The translations under genes were made by a program, and so were the position numbers. The notes under the pieces were generated by a model. It was not told the origin of the DNA and ran no database searches. It was given only the letters and a program-made list of their open reading frames with translations. A stretch of 52,102 nt of DNA from Anaerolineales bacterium (GTDB lineage Bacteria; Chloroflexota; Anaerolineae; Anaerolineales; UBA11858), in the NCBI GenBank assembly GCA_018335275.1, contig JAGXKM010000005.1, forward strand, positions 1-52,102. Direction: 5' to 3'. Shown here in pieces: positions 18,175 to 25,077 of the stretch; position 1 is the stretch's first letter, and each line of letters begins with the position of its first letter.

Positions 18175-19185
18175 ATGCAGAAAGAGACTGTTTTAATCAC
18201 GGGTGTTTGCGGCGAAATAGGCCAAGCACTCCTTGAATCTTTAGCAAAGCAAGGAAAAAAGACGATCATCACCCTGGATTTAAAACCTCTGCCCCCAAAA
18301 TTAAGTCGAAAAGCAACCCATATCCGGGGGGACTTAACAGACCCGGCAACAATCAATCAGCTCTCGCAAAACTATGAATTCGATGTCATCTTTCATTTGG
18401 CTGCCTTGCTCTCTACAACGGGGGAGTATAAACCATTTTTAGCTCATGAAGTAAATGTAGGGGGGACTTTCAACCTCATCAATCGGGCCGCTGAGCAATC
18501 TCAACAGCGCGGAAAAGCGACAAAGTTTCTCTTCCCCAGTTCCATCGCCGCTTACGGACTCCCAGACCTAAGCACAAAAAAAGAATATTTCCACATCAAG
18601 GAGAGGGAATGGAACGAACCCATAACCATGTACGGCTGTACAAAACTTTATTGCGAGAAAATCGGACGGTATTTCAGCAAGCATTACCTCCAGCTGGATA
18701 CAGCAGAAACGGTTCGACTTGACTTCCGCGCTTTGCGTTTTCCCGGTTTGATCAGCGCCTTCACCGTGCCAAGCGGCGGCACAAGCGATTATGGGCCGGA
18801 GATGATCCATGCAGCTGCCCAGGGTGAACCCTACGCATGTTTCGTTCGTCCTGATGTCCGCATACCTTTTATGGTCATGCCCGACGCGGTCAAAGCTCTG
18901 CTTATGCTGGCTGCTGCACCCCAAGAAGGACTGCACCGCAATGTCTACAATGTGACCAGTTTCAATCTTTCAGCGGGTGAATTCAAAGATATGGTCCAAA
19001 ACGCGTTTCCAGGCACAGAAATCACCTTCGAACCTGATGAAAAACGGCAAAGAATCGTCGACAGCTGGCCTGCTGATTTAGATGACAGCGCGGCCCGACT
19101 TGAGTGGGACTGGAAGCCGGATTACGATGCCAATCAGGCATGCAAGGAATATCTTCTGCCGAACATTCGAAAACGGTACAATTGA
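18175..19185 (+). CDS. Extended SDR, probable L-threonine 3-dehydrogenase
   Basis: A 336-aa NAD-dependent epimerase/dehydratase-fold protein. The nucleotide-binding TGVCGEIG sits at residues 9-16, the catalytic Ser region at PSSIAAYG (121-128) and YGCTK (Tyr153, Lys157) follow. The stretch RFPGLIS, SGGTSDYGPEM and the later MVMPDAVKAL matches the SDR-type L-threonine 3-dehydrogenases known from archaea, flavobacteria and animal mitochondria, which oxidise threonine to 2-amino-3-ketobutyrate. A UDP-sugar epimerase is the main alternative. No glycine C-acetyltransferase gene is adjacent. The start was chosen at 18175 because AAGGAGA lies about 6 nt upstream; an upstream ATG at 18145 lacks a site. 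Confidence 0.75.
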   Translation: MQKETVLITGVCGEIGQALLESLAKQGKKTIITLDLKPLPPKLSRKATHIRGDLTDPATINQLSQNYEFDVIFHLAALLSTTGEYKPFLAHEVNVGGTFNLINRAAEQSQQRGKATKFLFPSSIAAYGLPDLSTKKEYFHIKEREWNEPITMYGCTKLYCEKIGRYFSKHYLQLDTAETVRLDFRALRFPGLISAFTVPSGGTSDYGPEMIHAAAQGEPYACFVRPDVRIPFMVMPDAVKALLMLAAAPQEGLHRNVYNVTSFNLSAGEFKDMVQNAFPGTEITFEPDEKRQRIVDSWPADLDDSAARLEWDWKPDYDANQACKEYLLPNIRKRYN

Positions 19186-19335
19186 CCCTCAGCCCCTCCT
19201 CTATCCATCTTGCTTGATCAAGGAACGCACCTTTGGCTAAAACGCGTTTCCTTTTCCATTTTAGATTCCTTTGCATGTAGTATGATTGTTGAGGATCTGA
19301 AACAGCAATATGAGGTTTTCTATGTGTGGGAAATC

Positions 19336-20394
19336 ATGAAATCAGAAAAATCTATAAGTCCAGGCCCGGTTGCGTTCTTTGGTTCAGGGGAAACCGCCCC
19401 CAATGGGCGCAAAGTATTTCAAGCGCTATTTGAGATGTTACCCTCTTCCCCCCGGATTAGTCTCCTGGAAACACCAGCTGGGTTTGAACTGAATTCTCCT
19501 GAAGTGGCAGGCAACATCGCAGATTTCCTGGAACACAGCCTGCAAAACTTCAATCCCCGGACGACTCTCATCCCGGCTCGCAAACGGGGCACAGATCAAA
19601 GCCCCGAGGATCCGGAGATCCTGGCCCCCATTTTGACATCAGACATGATTTTCATGGGACCCGGCAGCCCAAGTTATGCCATCCGGCAGTTACAATCCAG
19701 TCTCGCCTGGGATTATTTCACTGCCCGCCACCGATTAGGAGCGGGGGTCGCCTTAGCCAGCGCATCCACCATAGCTGTTGGCTCGTTCGCTCTCCCTGTA
19801 TATGAAATATACAAAGTCGGAGAAGATATCCACTGGTTGGAGGGCCTGAACTTTTTTGGCCCCTATGGTCTTTCCCTGGTTTTCGTTCCCCATTGGAACA
19901 ACAAAGAGGGCGGCGAATCATTGGATACCAGCAGATGTTTTATGGGAAAAGCCCGATTCCAGCCCTTGAAAGCGATGCTTCCAGACGATCAAAGCATCGT
20001 CGGCATCGATGAACACACGGGATTGATCATGGATCTGGAAGACGAATCTTGCGATGTGATTGGGTTGGGAAACGTGACCATCCAGAAGGGAGAATACGAA
20101 AAAAAGCATCGGGCAGGAAACACGTTTTCCATCTATGAACTTGGAGAATTCAGGTTGCCTGACGATTCTGAAGGGATCCCAAAAAAAATCCTGGAACTCG
20201 CTTTAGAAAAAGAGGCAGAAAACGTTCAAACAGAGCAAAAGCCCAATCAAAAAGTAAAAAAGCTCTTGGACAAAAGAAAACAAGCCCGAGAAAGAGAGGA
20301 ATGGGAAAGCTCAGATAAGCTTCGTGAGAAAATCGCTCAACTCGGATGGGAAGTTCGAGATACTCCTGACGGTCAAAAGCTTTCAAAACTTTGA
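19336..20394 (+). CDS. Peptidase S51-like protein with cysteinyl-tRNA-synthetase-like tail
   Basis: A 352-aa protein with two parts. Residues 10-275 resemble the S51/class-I-glutamine-amidotransferase-like fold: FFGSGETAPNG near the start, GPGSPSYA (108-115), a nucleophile elbow SAST (142-145) where the family has SAGA, His186 in VPHW, and GIDEHTGL (223-230). Residues 311-352 (RKQAREREEWESSDKLR, then LGWEVRDTPDG) match the extreme C-terminus of cysteinyl-tRNA synthetases. A charged linker joins them. No tRNA-synthetase catalytic domain (HIGH/KMSKS) is present. Family S51 enzymes cleave Asp dipeptides or cyanophycin; the substrate here is unknown. Start uncertain: ATG 19336, or GTG 19324 with GAGG 8 nt upstream. 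Confidence 0.75.
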   Translation: MKSEKSISPGPVAFFGSGETAPNGRKVFQALFEMLPSSPRISLLETPAGFELNSPEVAGNIADFLEHSLQNFNPRTTLIPARKRGTDQSPEDPEILAPILTSDMIFMGPGSPSYAIRQLQSSLAWDYFTARHRLGAGVALASASTIAVGSFALPVYEIYKVGEDIHWLEGLNFFGPYGLSLVFVPHWNNKEGGESLDTSRCFMGKARFQPLKAMLPDDQSIVGIDEHTGLIMDLEDESCDVIGLGNVTIQKGEYEKKHRAGNTFSIYELGEFRLPDDSEGIPKKILELALEKEAENVQTEQKPNQKVKKLLDKRKQAREREEWESSDKLREKIAQLGWEVRDTPDGQKLSKL

Positions 20395-20487
20395 TTCACG
20401 CCAGATGACACGCCAGGGATATCCGGATATCTCGTTGATATGAAGGTGTCATTCTGAAAAAATCTCAAGGTTCAGAAAAAAAAACAA

Positions 20488-20542
20488 GTCAGATCTTCTC
20501 AACCCCCATCACCAAGGGTGGAAACTCATCGGATGATCTGAC
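20488..20542. promoter_or_regulatory. Inverted repeat upstream of the ECF sigma gene
   Basis: GTCAGATC (20488-20495) and GATCTGAC (20535-20542) are perfect 8-bp arms around a 39-nt loop that itself holds ACCC/GGGT. No U-tract follows. It lies in the 236-bp gap between the S51-like gene and the sigma gene and could be an operator, a leader structure, or a weak terminator for the S51-like gene. Confidence 0.35.
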
Positions 20543-20569
20543 AAATCACATTAAAATTTTATTTTCTCT

Positions 20570-20596
20570 GCAACCTTTTTCAAGCGTTCACGTATG
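20570..20596 (+). promoter_or_regulatory. Possible ECF-type autoregulated promoter
   Basis: GCAACC (20570-20575) and CGTATG (20591-20596), 15 bp apart, resemble the AAC-containing -35 and CGT-containing -10 that many ECF sigma factors recognise. They lie 35 bp before the sigma GTG, where an autoregulated promoter would be expected. Weak sequence evidence alone. Confidence 0.25.
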
Positions 20597-20630
20597 TATA
20601 TATACACAGCAAAAAGCAAGGAGCAGGTAC

Positions 20631-21251
20631 GTGCCCAAAGATGACCAATACTGGGTTGCCCGAGCGCTAGAGGATGATCCAGACGCATTTGCGGAACTCG
20701 TCGATGCATACCAGAATCAAGTTTTCAGCGTTTGTTATCGAATGTTAGGCAGTCCTACAGCCGCAGAAGATGCCGCTCAGGAGACCTTCATTCGAGCTTA
20801 TCAAGCGCTTGCGAGTTATGATCAAGAACGTTCTTTTGGGACCTGGATCTTATCCATCGCATCCAACTATTGCATCGACCAAATCCGGAAACGGAAAAAG
20901 ACCTTGCTTTCCTTGGATAACGACAAATATGCCTGGTTAGCGCCTCCTGCGAAAGGTCCTAATCCAGAAAAGTTCACTTTGAAAGAAGAGAAAATGAAAC
21001 AAATTCAGCGATTATTAAAGACATTGAATGAAACAGATCGAGCTGCGATTGTGCTCCAATTCTGGCATGATTACTCATATAAGGAAATTGCCGACACTCT
21101 CTCCCTCACAGAAAGCGCGGTAAAAAGCAGACTCTACCGCGCCCGACGCACAATGGCTGAAAAATGGCAGGAAATCCAAGAGAACAGTCAAATTCAAGCC
21201 TCACCACATGTCTCCTCCCAAAGGATTGCCCATGAATCACCAATCGTTTGA
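20631..21251 (+). CDS. ECF-type RNA polymerase sigma factor
   Basis: Group IV sigma factor, 206 aa. Region 2 spans about residues 18-90 (AFAELVDAYQNQVFSVCYRM, then AAEDAAQETFIRAY, and FGTWILSIASNYCIDQIRKR). Region 4 spans about 130-180, with the helix-turn-helix YKEIADTLSLTESAVKSRLY. Translation starts at a GTG with AAGGAG 7 nt upstream. The next gene, a zinc anti-sigma factor, starts 20 nt before this stop, and a bactofilin-like membrane protein follows, so all three form one coupled operon. The stimulus is unknown, but the membrane partners suggest envelope sensing (inference). The C-terminal 25 residues are non-conserved. Confidence 0.93.
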   Translation: MPKDDQYWVARALEDDPDAFAELVDAYQNQVFSVCYRMLGSPTAAEDAAQETFIRAYQALASYDQERSFGTWILSIASNYCIDQIRKRKKTLLSLDNDKYAWLAPPAKGPNPEKFTLKEEKMKQIQRLLKTLNETDRAAIVLQFWHDYSYKEIADTLSLTESAVKSRLYRARRTMAEKWQEIQENSQIQASPHVSSQRIAHESPIV

Positions 21252-21786
21252 AAGATGGATATACCAGGAAGCAAATCTTGACAAAGATCAAACAAACAAG
21301 TTAGAAGAACACCTCAAAACCTGTCAGGCTTGTCGAGAGCTGCGTCAAAATATGAAAGAGGTCTCCCACCTCTTCACGTCCAGCTCCCTGCCCAGCCCTC
21401 AACCTGGCTTTACCGAACGCTGGAAGGACAGGCTGAAAGAACGTGAAAAAAAACAGAGAGTCAAATTTACCGGGATAACGCTGGGGATCATCATCGCTTC
21501 TACATTCCTCTTAATCTCCAGTGTTGGCGGACAGTTACCTTCCATCATGGATTCTCTACCTCAGGTCCTCTTCCACAGCGTGACCCAGTTCGTCAATTGG
21601 CTTTTCTTCATTAATCAAGTTACACGTATTCTGGAACCAATCATCCAGGTTGGGATAAAACTTATCCCACCTGCCTGGTATTTCGTGTTTGCCATTGGTT
21701 TCAGTGGTGTGCTTATCGCGTGGTTGTTCAGCATCTCAGAATCCTTGGTTTTCATCAGGAGGTACAGCGATGAAAAGACACAATAA
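21232..21786 (+). CDS. Zinc anti-sigma factor (membrane-anchored)
   Basis: A 184-aa partner of the upstream ECF sigma. The N-terminal domain has the ZAS motif H-x3-C-x2-C (HLKTCQAC, residues about 25-32), which binds sigma and often zinc. A charged linker follows, then a TM helix at about 76-95 (GITLGIIIASTFLLISS) and two further hydrophobic segments (about 110-130 and 150-178). The start at 21232 is set by AAAGGA 7 nt upstream and puts the ZAS domain at the usual distance. It overlaps sigma by 20 nt and the next gene by 17 nt. Multiple TM segments are more than the single helix of RsiW-like proteins. Confidence 0.88.
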   Translation: MNHQSFERWIYQEANLDKDQTNKLEEHLKTCQACRELRQNMKEVSHLFTSSSLPSPQPGFTERWKDRLKEREKKQRVKFTGITLGIIIASTFLLISSVGGQLPSIMDSLPQVLFHSVTQFVNWLFFINQVTRILEPIIQVGIKLIPPAWYFVFAIGFSGVLIAWLFSISESLVFIRRYSDEKTQ

Positions 21787-22819
21787 ACTGATCCTGTGGG
21801 TTATCTTGCTTCTTGTCTTCTTGATTCCGATCTCCACCCAGGCATCTGAATTAGGAGAAGACAAGGTCATCTTTGGGGGAAATTTCACGCTTCTCTCCGG
21901 AGAAACTCTGGACGGAGACCTGGTCATATTTGGCGGCAACGCATCTCTGGAAGAAGACACCACAGTGAACGGCGATGTGGCTGTCCTGGGGGGGAGAGTG
22001 CAAGTCAACGGCATCATCCGAGGCGATTTAGTAGCCTTAGGCGGTTTCGTTGAGCTGGAATCAAAAGCCGTAGTTTTAGGCAACCTGACTGTCCTGGGCA
22101 GCAATATTGAAGAATCTGAAGGAGCTGTCATCCAGGGAACGATGGTCACGCACACGGACCTACCCACCGAAGTTACCCTGCCATCTATCGTTCAATTATC
22201 AAGAGGAACCTTCCCCCGGACCAGGTTAAGGCGCAATCCCTTCCTTTCCCTGAGCTGGTTCTTTTTCAAAGTGCTCGTCTGGGCTGGATTGGCTGTCCTG
22301 GCGACATTGTTCCTAAAAACACAGGAGGTCAGGGTTAAAGAGGCAGCTTTTTCCCAACCCGTCATCTCCTGGGTTGTAGGTTTCCTCGTGGTCATTTTAC
22401 TGCCTGTGACGGTGATCGCACTGCTGATCACCTTACTCCTGAGCCCACTCAGCATCCTTGCTGTGCTGATCGGTTTTGCTGCCTGGGCTCTGGGATGGGT
22501 TTCGCTGGGCTTTGAAGTTGGCCACCGTTTGACCAAGAACGCGGAAAATAAGTGGCATCCAGCCCTGGTAGCTGGTTTAGGGACCTTTGTCCTCACTGCC
22601 ATTTTCAACGGATTCAGCAAGCTCATTCCCTGTTTTGGCTTTTTCCCGAAATCCATCGTTGGGATGTGGATGTTAGGCGCCGTCGTCCTCACCCAATTTG
22701 GCACGCAGCGATATCCTCGAGCATTGGAGACCGACCAACCGCAAGGAAACCACGAAGTTCTCCCGGACGATATGGATCCAGCTCCCGGGGTGAACGGAGA
22801 GGGAAGCGATGTGTCCTAG
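21770..22819 (+). CDS. Bactofilin-like (polymer-forming) membrane protein
   Basis: A 349-aa exported protein. A signal peptide (about 1-25) is followed by a beta-repeat region (about 30-125) with recurring GD-x-V/L-x-x-x-GG units: GDLVIFGGN, GDVAVLGGR and GDLVALGGF. These resemble the polymer-forming bactofilin/DUF583 repeat. Four or five TM helices then cover about 160-310 (KVLVWAGLAVLATLFL, VISWVVGFLVVILLP and others). The tail is acidic. AGGAGG lies 7 nt before the ATG. It is the third gene of the sigma/anti-sigma operon and a plausible sensor or output of that regulon (inference). The operon ends at a strong terminator. Confidence 0.8.
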   Translation: MKRHNKLILWVILLLVFLIPISTQASELGEDKVIFGGNFTLLSGETLDGDLVIFGGNASLEEDTTVNGDVAVLGGRVQVNGIIRGDLVALGGFVELESKAVVLGNLTVLGSNIEESEGAVIQGTMVTHTDLPTEVTLPSIVQLSRGTFPRTRLRRNPFLSLSWFFFKVLVWAGLAVLATLFLKTQEVRVKEAAFSQPVISWVVGFLVVILLPVTVIALLITLLLSPLSILAVLIGFAAWALGWVSLGFEVGHRLTKNAENKWHPALVAGLGTFVLTAIFNGFSKLIPCFGFFPKSIVGMWMLGAVVLTQFGTQRYPRALETDQPQGNHEVLPDDMDPAPGVNGEGSDVS

Positions 22820-22825
22820 GAAAAA

Positions 22826-22877
22826 TCTAATTAAAAAGACCCTGAAGCCAAACAGCTTCAGGGTCTTTTTAATTAGA
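22826..22877. terminator. Bidirectional intrinsic terminator, 23-bp perfect stem
   Basis: The two arms (22826-22848 and 22855-22877) pair without mismatch around a 6-nt CAAACA loop. The core GACCCTGAAGC is flanked by A5/T5 tracts, giving a U-run in either direction. It sits between the convergent bactofilin-like gene (plus) and Nudix gene (minus), ending both. Confidence 0.93.
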
Positions 22878-22879
22878 GA

Positions 22880-23374
22880 CTAAAGGGTTGAGAGGATCTC
22901 TTTCGTTGAGGAAAAAGCTAAAGGAGGCAAAGCATCCAGGTTGAAGAAACCAGCCTGTACCGCATCATCCCCTGCTGACAACTCCCCGCCGAGAATCGCA
23001 GCCTTGTAAACAATAAGAATATGTGCTCCTTTATCATATTCTTGGCCGCTGAGCACCATCCACAGCTCCTGGAGCCGAACGTTCAGATTCGTCTCTTCAA
23101 AAACCTCACGGAGCGCAGCGTCTTCAGGGTCCTCCCCCGCATCAACAAAACCTGCTGGCAGCATCCATTTCCCACGGAAGGGTTGATGAGCCCTTTGAAC
23201 CAGGAGGACTTTTCCCGCCTGGATAACGATGGATGCTACGGCAACTTTCGGATCAGGGAAGAAAATCCAATCACAATCTGGACAAACCGGCCGCACCTTA
23301 CCCGCTCTTTCCTTTTCTTCCAGTCTCGTACCACAACGAGGACAATAATTCACATCCTCAACTAACATCGCCAT
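22880..23374 (-). CDS. Nudix hydrolase with N-terminal zinc ribbon
   Basis: A 164-aa pyrophosphohydrolase. An N-terminal zinc ribbon (CPRC near residue 11 and CPDC near 33) precedes the Nudix fold, as in NudC-like and some ADP-ribose pyrophosphatases. The Nudix box is GFVDAGEDPEDAALREVFEE, intact except that the final Gly position is Thr. The substrate cannot be told from sequence; NADH, ADP-ribose or an oxidised nucleotide are all possible. The gene overlaps the upstream anti-sigma-like gene by 17 nt, so it is probably the third gene of the sigma operon. A second in-frame ATG at 23368 is the better-spaced start. Confidence 0.88.
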   Translation of the reverse strand: MAMLVEDVNYCPRCGTRLEEKERAGKVRPVCPDCDWIFFPDPKVAVASIVIQAGKVLLVQRAHQPFRGKWMLPAGFVDAGEDPEDAALREVFEETNLNVRLQELWMVLSGQEYDKGAHILIVYKAAILGGELSAGDDAVQAGFFNLDALPPLAFSSTKEILSTL

Positions 23375-24086
23375 CCACCTTTTTCATCAAAAACCTGACC
23401 AGGAGAAGGATGACCACCAGGCTAAAGAGACCGATTTCAATGAATCGGATTACAGGCAGACCTTTTCTCTCTTCCGGGATGGGAGGGGGAAGGGTCTGGG
23501 TCGGAGGAGGTGTCGTGGGAGTCGGTGGGGCGGCGGTGCTTGAAGGTGTGGGGGATTCTTCAACAACATCCAGCGCTTTGGCTTCCTCTTCGGGTTCTTC
23601 CACGCCTTCCGCCATTTCCCTCTCCACGCCTTCTGTTTTCTCCATTATCTGGGGTTCTTCAGCCACCTCCAGCTCCTGTTCCCCTCCATTCTGCTTGTCA
23701 GCATCACCGTCACTTTCCAGCGCTTCCTGCTGCATCGCAGGAGCTGCATATTCAACGCGATTTAAAGGAGAAACAAACCCTCCAAAATCCAGGACCAGGA
23801 CAGCAACCAGCAACATAGACACCAAAACAGTCGCAAAGCGGAGAACGGGAAAAAAAGACTCTTTCTGGCGCCGGGGGAGCATGTCTGGGGTAAGGACGAA
23901 CTCCTTAGGTGCAGAGAGGCGAGGTGCTGTGCGCAGAATGCGCCTGGTTTTCTTAATGCTCTGCAATGCTGTTCGCAGACCCCGTTCTGAATCTAACCTG
24001 CTTTCTAAACGAATCCTCTTCCGTTCAGAAAGTTCCCCATCAATATATTCAGAAAGCAGCTGCCAATCCCGACGAGAAATATCCAT
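23358..24086 (-). CDS. Anti-sigma-like protein anchored at both ends
   Basis: A 242-aa protein that follows an ECF sigma gene by 4 nt. Residues about 1-50 look like an anti-sigma domain (WQLLSEYIDGELSERKRIRL) but lack the H-x3-C-x2-C zinc motif. A TM helix lies at about 78-104, then an extracytoplasmic segment very rich in Glu (about 120-175) and a Pro/Thr stretch (about 180-205), then a second TM helix at about 215-235 and a basic tail. It probably holds the sigma factor at the membrane and releases it on an envelope signal (inference). The start at 24086 has GAGG 9 nt upstream. It overlaps the Nudix gene. Confidence 0.78.
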   Translation of the reverse strand: MDISRRDWQLLSEYIDGELSERKRIRLESRLDSERGLRTALQSIKKTRRILRTAPRLSAPKEFVLTPDMLPRRQKESFFPVLRFATVLVSMLLVAVLVLDFGGFVSPLNRVEYAAPAMQQEALESDGDADKQNGGEQELEVAEEPQIMEKTEGVEREMAEGVEEPEEEAKALDVVEESPTPSSTAAPPTPTTPPPTQTLPPPIPEERKGLPVIRFIEIGLFSLVVILLLVRFLMKKVDGDVS

Positions 24087-24090
24087 AGCA

Positions 24091-24693
24091 TTACACCTCA
24101 CTCTCTTGACGTAAATCCACCGGCAAAAGTTCCGCAAACCCCTCCAGACACTCTTGTAAACTGAGCCGGGCTCGGGCAAGCCTGCTTTTTATCGTCCCCA
24201 GGGGTCGATCCACGATCTCTGCGGTGGTCGCATAATCCATCCCCTGGATGTCCACCAGGACAACGACCGACCGAAATTTATCATCCAAGGCGTTCAAGCA
24301 ACGCTGGATGGCGTCCGACAATTCCGAGCGCTGCAAAATCTCCTCTGGTTTTTCTGCCGGATCTTCCATCCATTTCGGAGAATTCATCTCTTCCCCGTGG
24401 TCATCTTCAGGTTTCAAGGCAGTAACCGGCTGACGCTGCCTGCGCCGGAGCTCATCATAACAAGCATTGGTCACAATCCGCAGCAACCAACTTTTAAATG
24501 ATCCCCCCCGATACGTATGTAATTTTTGATACGCTGATATGAACGCTTCCTGGGTGGCGTCCTCCGCAGCGTCCGGTTCACCGATCACCCGATAGGCCTG
24601 GTAATAAACCATGTCCTGAAATTCCAAAACGATCTGATTAAAGGAGTCCAGATCGCCATCAAGCGATTCTTGGATTAGGTGGGATAGTTCCAT
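24091..24693 (-). CDS. ECF-type RNA polymerase sigma factor (second copy)
   Basis: A 200-aa group IV sigma factor, distinct from the one at 20631. Region 2 covers about residues 12-85, with FQDMVYYQAYRVIGEPDAAE and WLLRIVTNACYDELRRR. An acidic linker follows (about 90-125), and region 4 covers about 130-185 with the helix-turn-helix DYATTAEIVDRPLGTIKSRL. The start at 24693 is favoured over an in-frame codon at 24732 because region 2 begins at the usual distance and AAGGG lies 8 nt upstream. A consensus-like vegetative promoter precedes it (24742-24769). It leads the operon sigma - anti-sigma - Nudix. Confidence 0.93.
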   Translation of the reverse strand: MELSHLIQESLDGDLDSFNQIVLEFQDMVYYQAYRVIGEPDAAEDATQEAFISAYQKLHTYRGGSFKSWLLRIVTNACYDELRRRQRQPVTALKPEDDHGEEMNSPKWMEDPAEKPEEILQRSELSDAIQRCLNALDDKFRSVVVLVDIQGMDYATTAEIVDRPLGTIKSRLARARLSLQECLEGFAELLPVDLRQESEV

Positions 24694-24741
24694 AAGCAAA
24701 ACCCTTATCGAGACAAAGAGAGAAGAAAACAACCATTTAGA

Positions 24742-24769
24742 TTCTTATCCTGCTGGTATACTTTGTCAA
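24742..24769 (-). promoter_or_regulatory. Sigma-A-type promoter for the second ECF operon
   Basis: The minus strand carries a perfect TTGACA (24764-24769) and TAAGAA (24742-24747), 16 bp apart, about 50 bp upstream of the sigma ATG. This suggests vegetative rather than purely autoregulated expression of this sigma factor. Confidence 0.6.
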
Positions 24770-24818
24770 GTACAATAGAGTGACATATGCCCAAAAGGAT
24801 TCGTGGAGGACAATGTAA

Positions 24819-25055
24819 ATGACCATCAAACAAAAAATAGCGCTCTCCTGCCTTACGCTTATCCTCACGTCCTGCTTGATCTTGAGCGTCTTGAGTATAT
24901 TCATCGCGGGGTTCATGTTGGCTCAGACATCAGAACCTAAAACCCCTTCCCCAACGTCTTCCATTATACAATTCAACCATCCTTTCCTGCTGTGCTGTCC
25001 ACCTATAACAGAAGGCAGTGAACAGGATGTCTCCCTGGCTTATACCCTCACCTAA
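24819..25055 (+). CDS. Small predicted membrane protein or lipoprotein
   Basis: A 78-aa open frame with a strong GGAGGA Shine-Dalgarno 8 nt before its ATG. The N-terminus has a signal-like segment with a possible lipobox (LTSC, Cys19), but hydrophobicity runs on to about residue 35, so a plain TM anchor is equally possible. The rest is short, with PKTPSPTSS and two adjacent Cys. It runs into the start of the HAD phosphatase gene and may be cotranscribed with it. No family is recognised. Reality rests on the ribosome-binding site and the membrane-like N-terminus. Confidence 0.45.
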   Translation: MTIKQKIALSCLTLILTSCLILSVLSIFIAGFMLAQTSEPKTPSPTSSIIQFNHPFLLCCPPITEGSEQDVSLAYTLT

Positions 25056-25077
25056 GGAAAACACCCCTAAAAAGAAT

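Noticed and set aside
22192-22704. 170-codon open frame antisense to the bactofilin-like gene
   Set aside because: Thr/Lys/Ser-rich shadow with no Shine-Dalgarno; the plus-strand gene has a signal peptide, repeats and TM helices.
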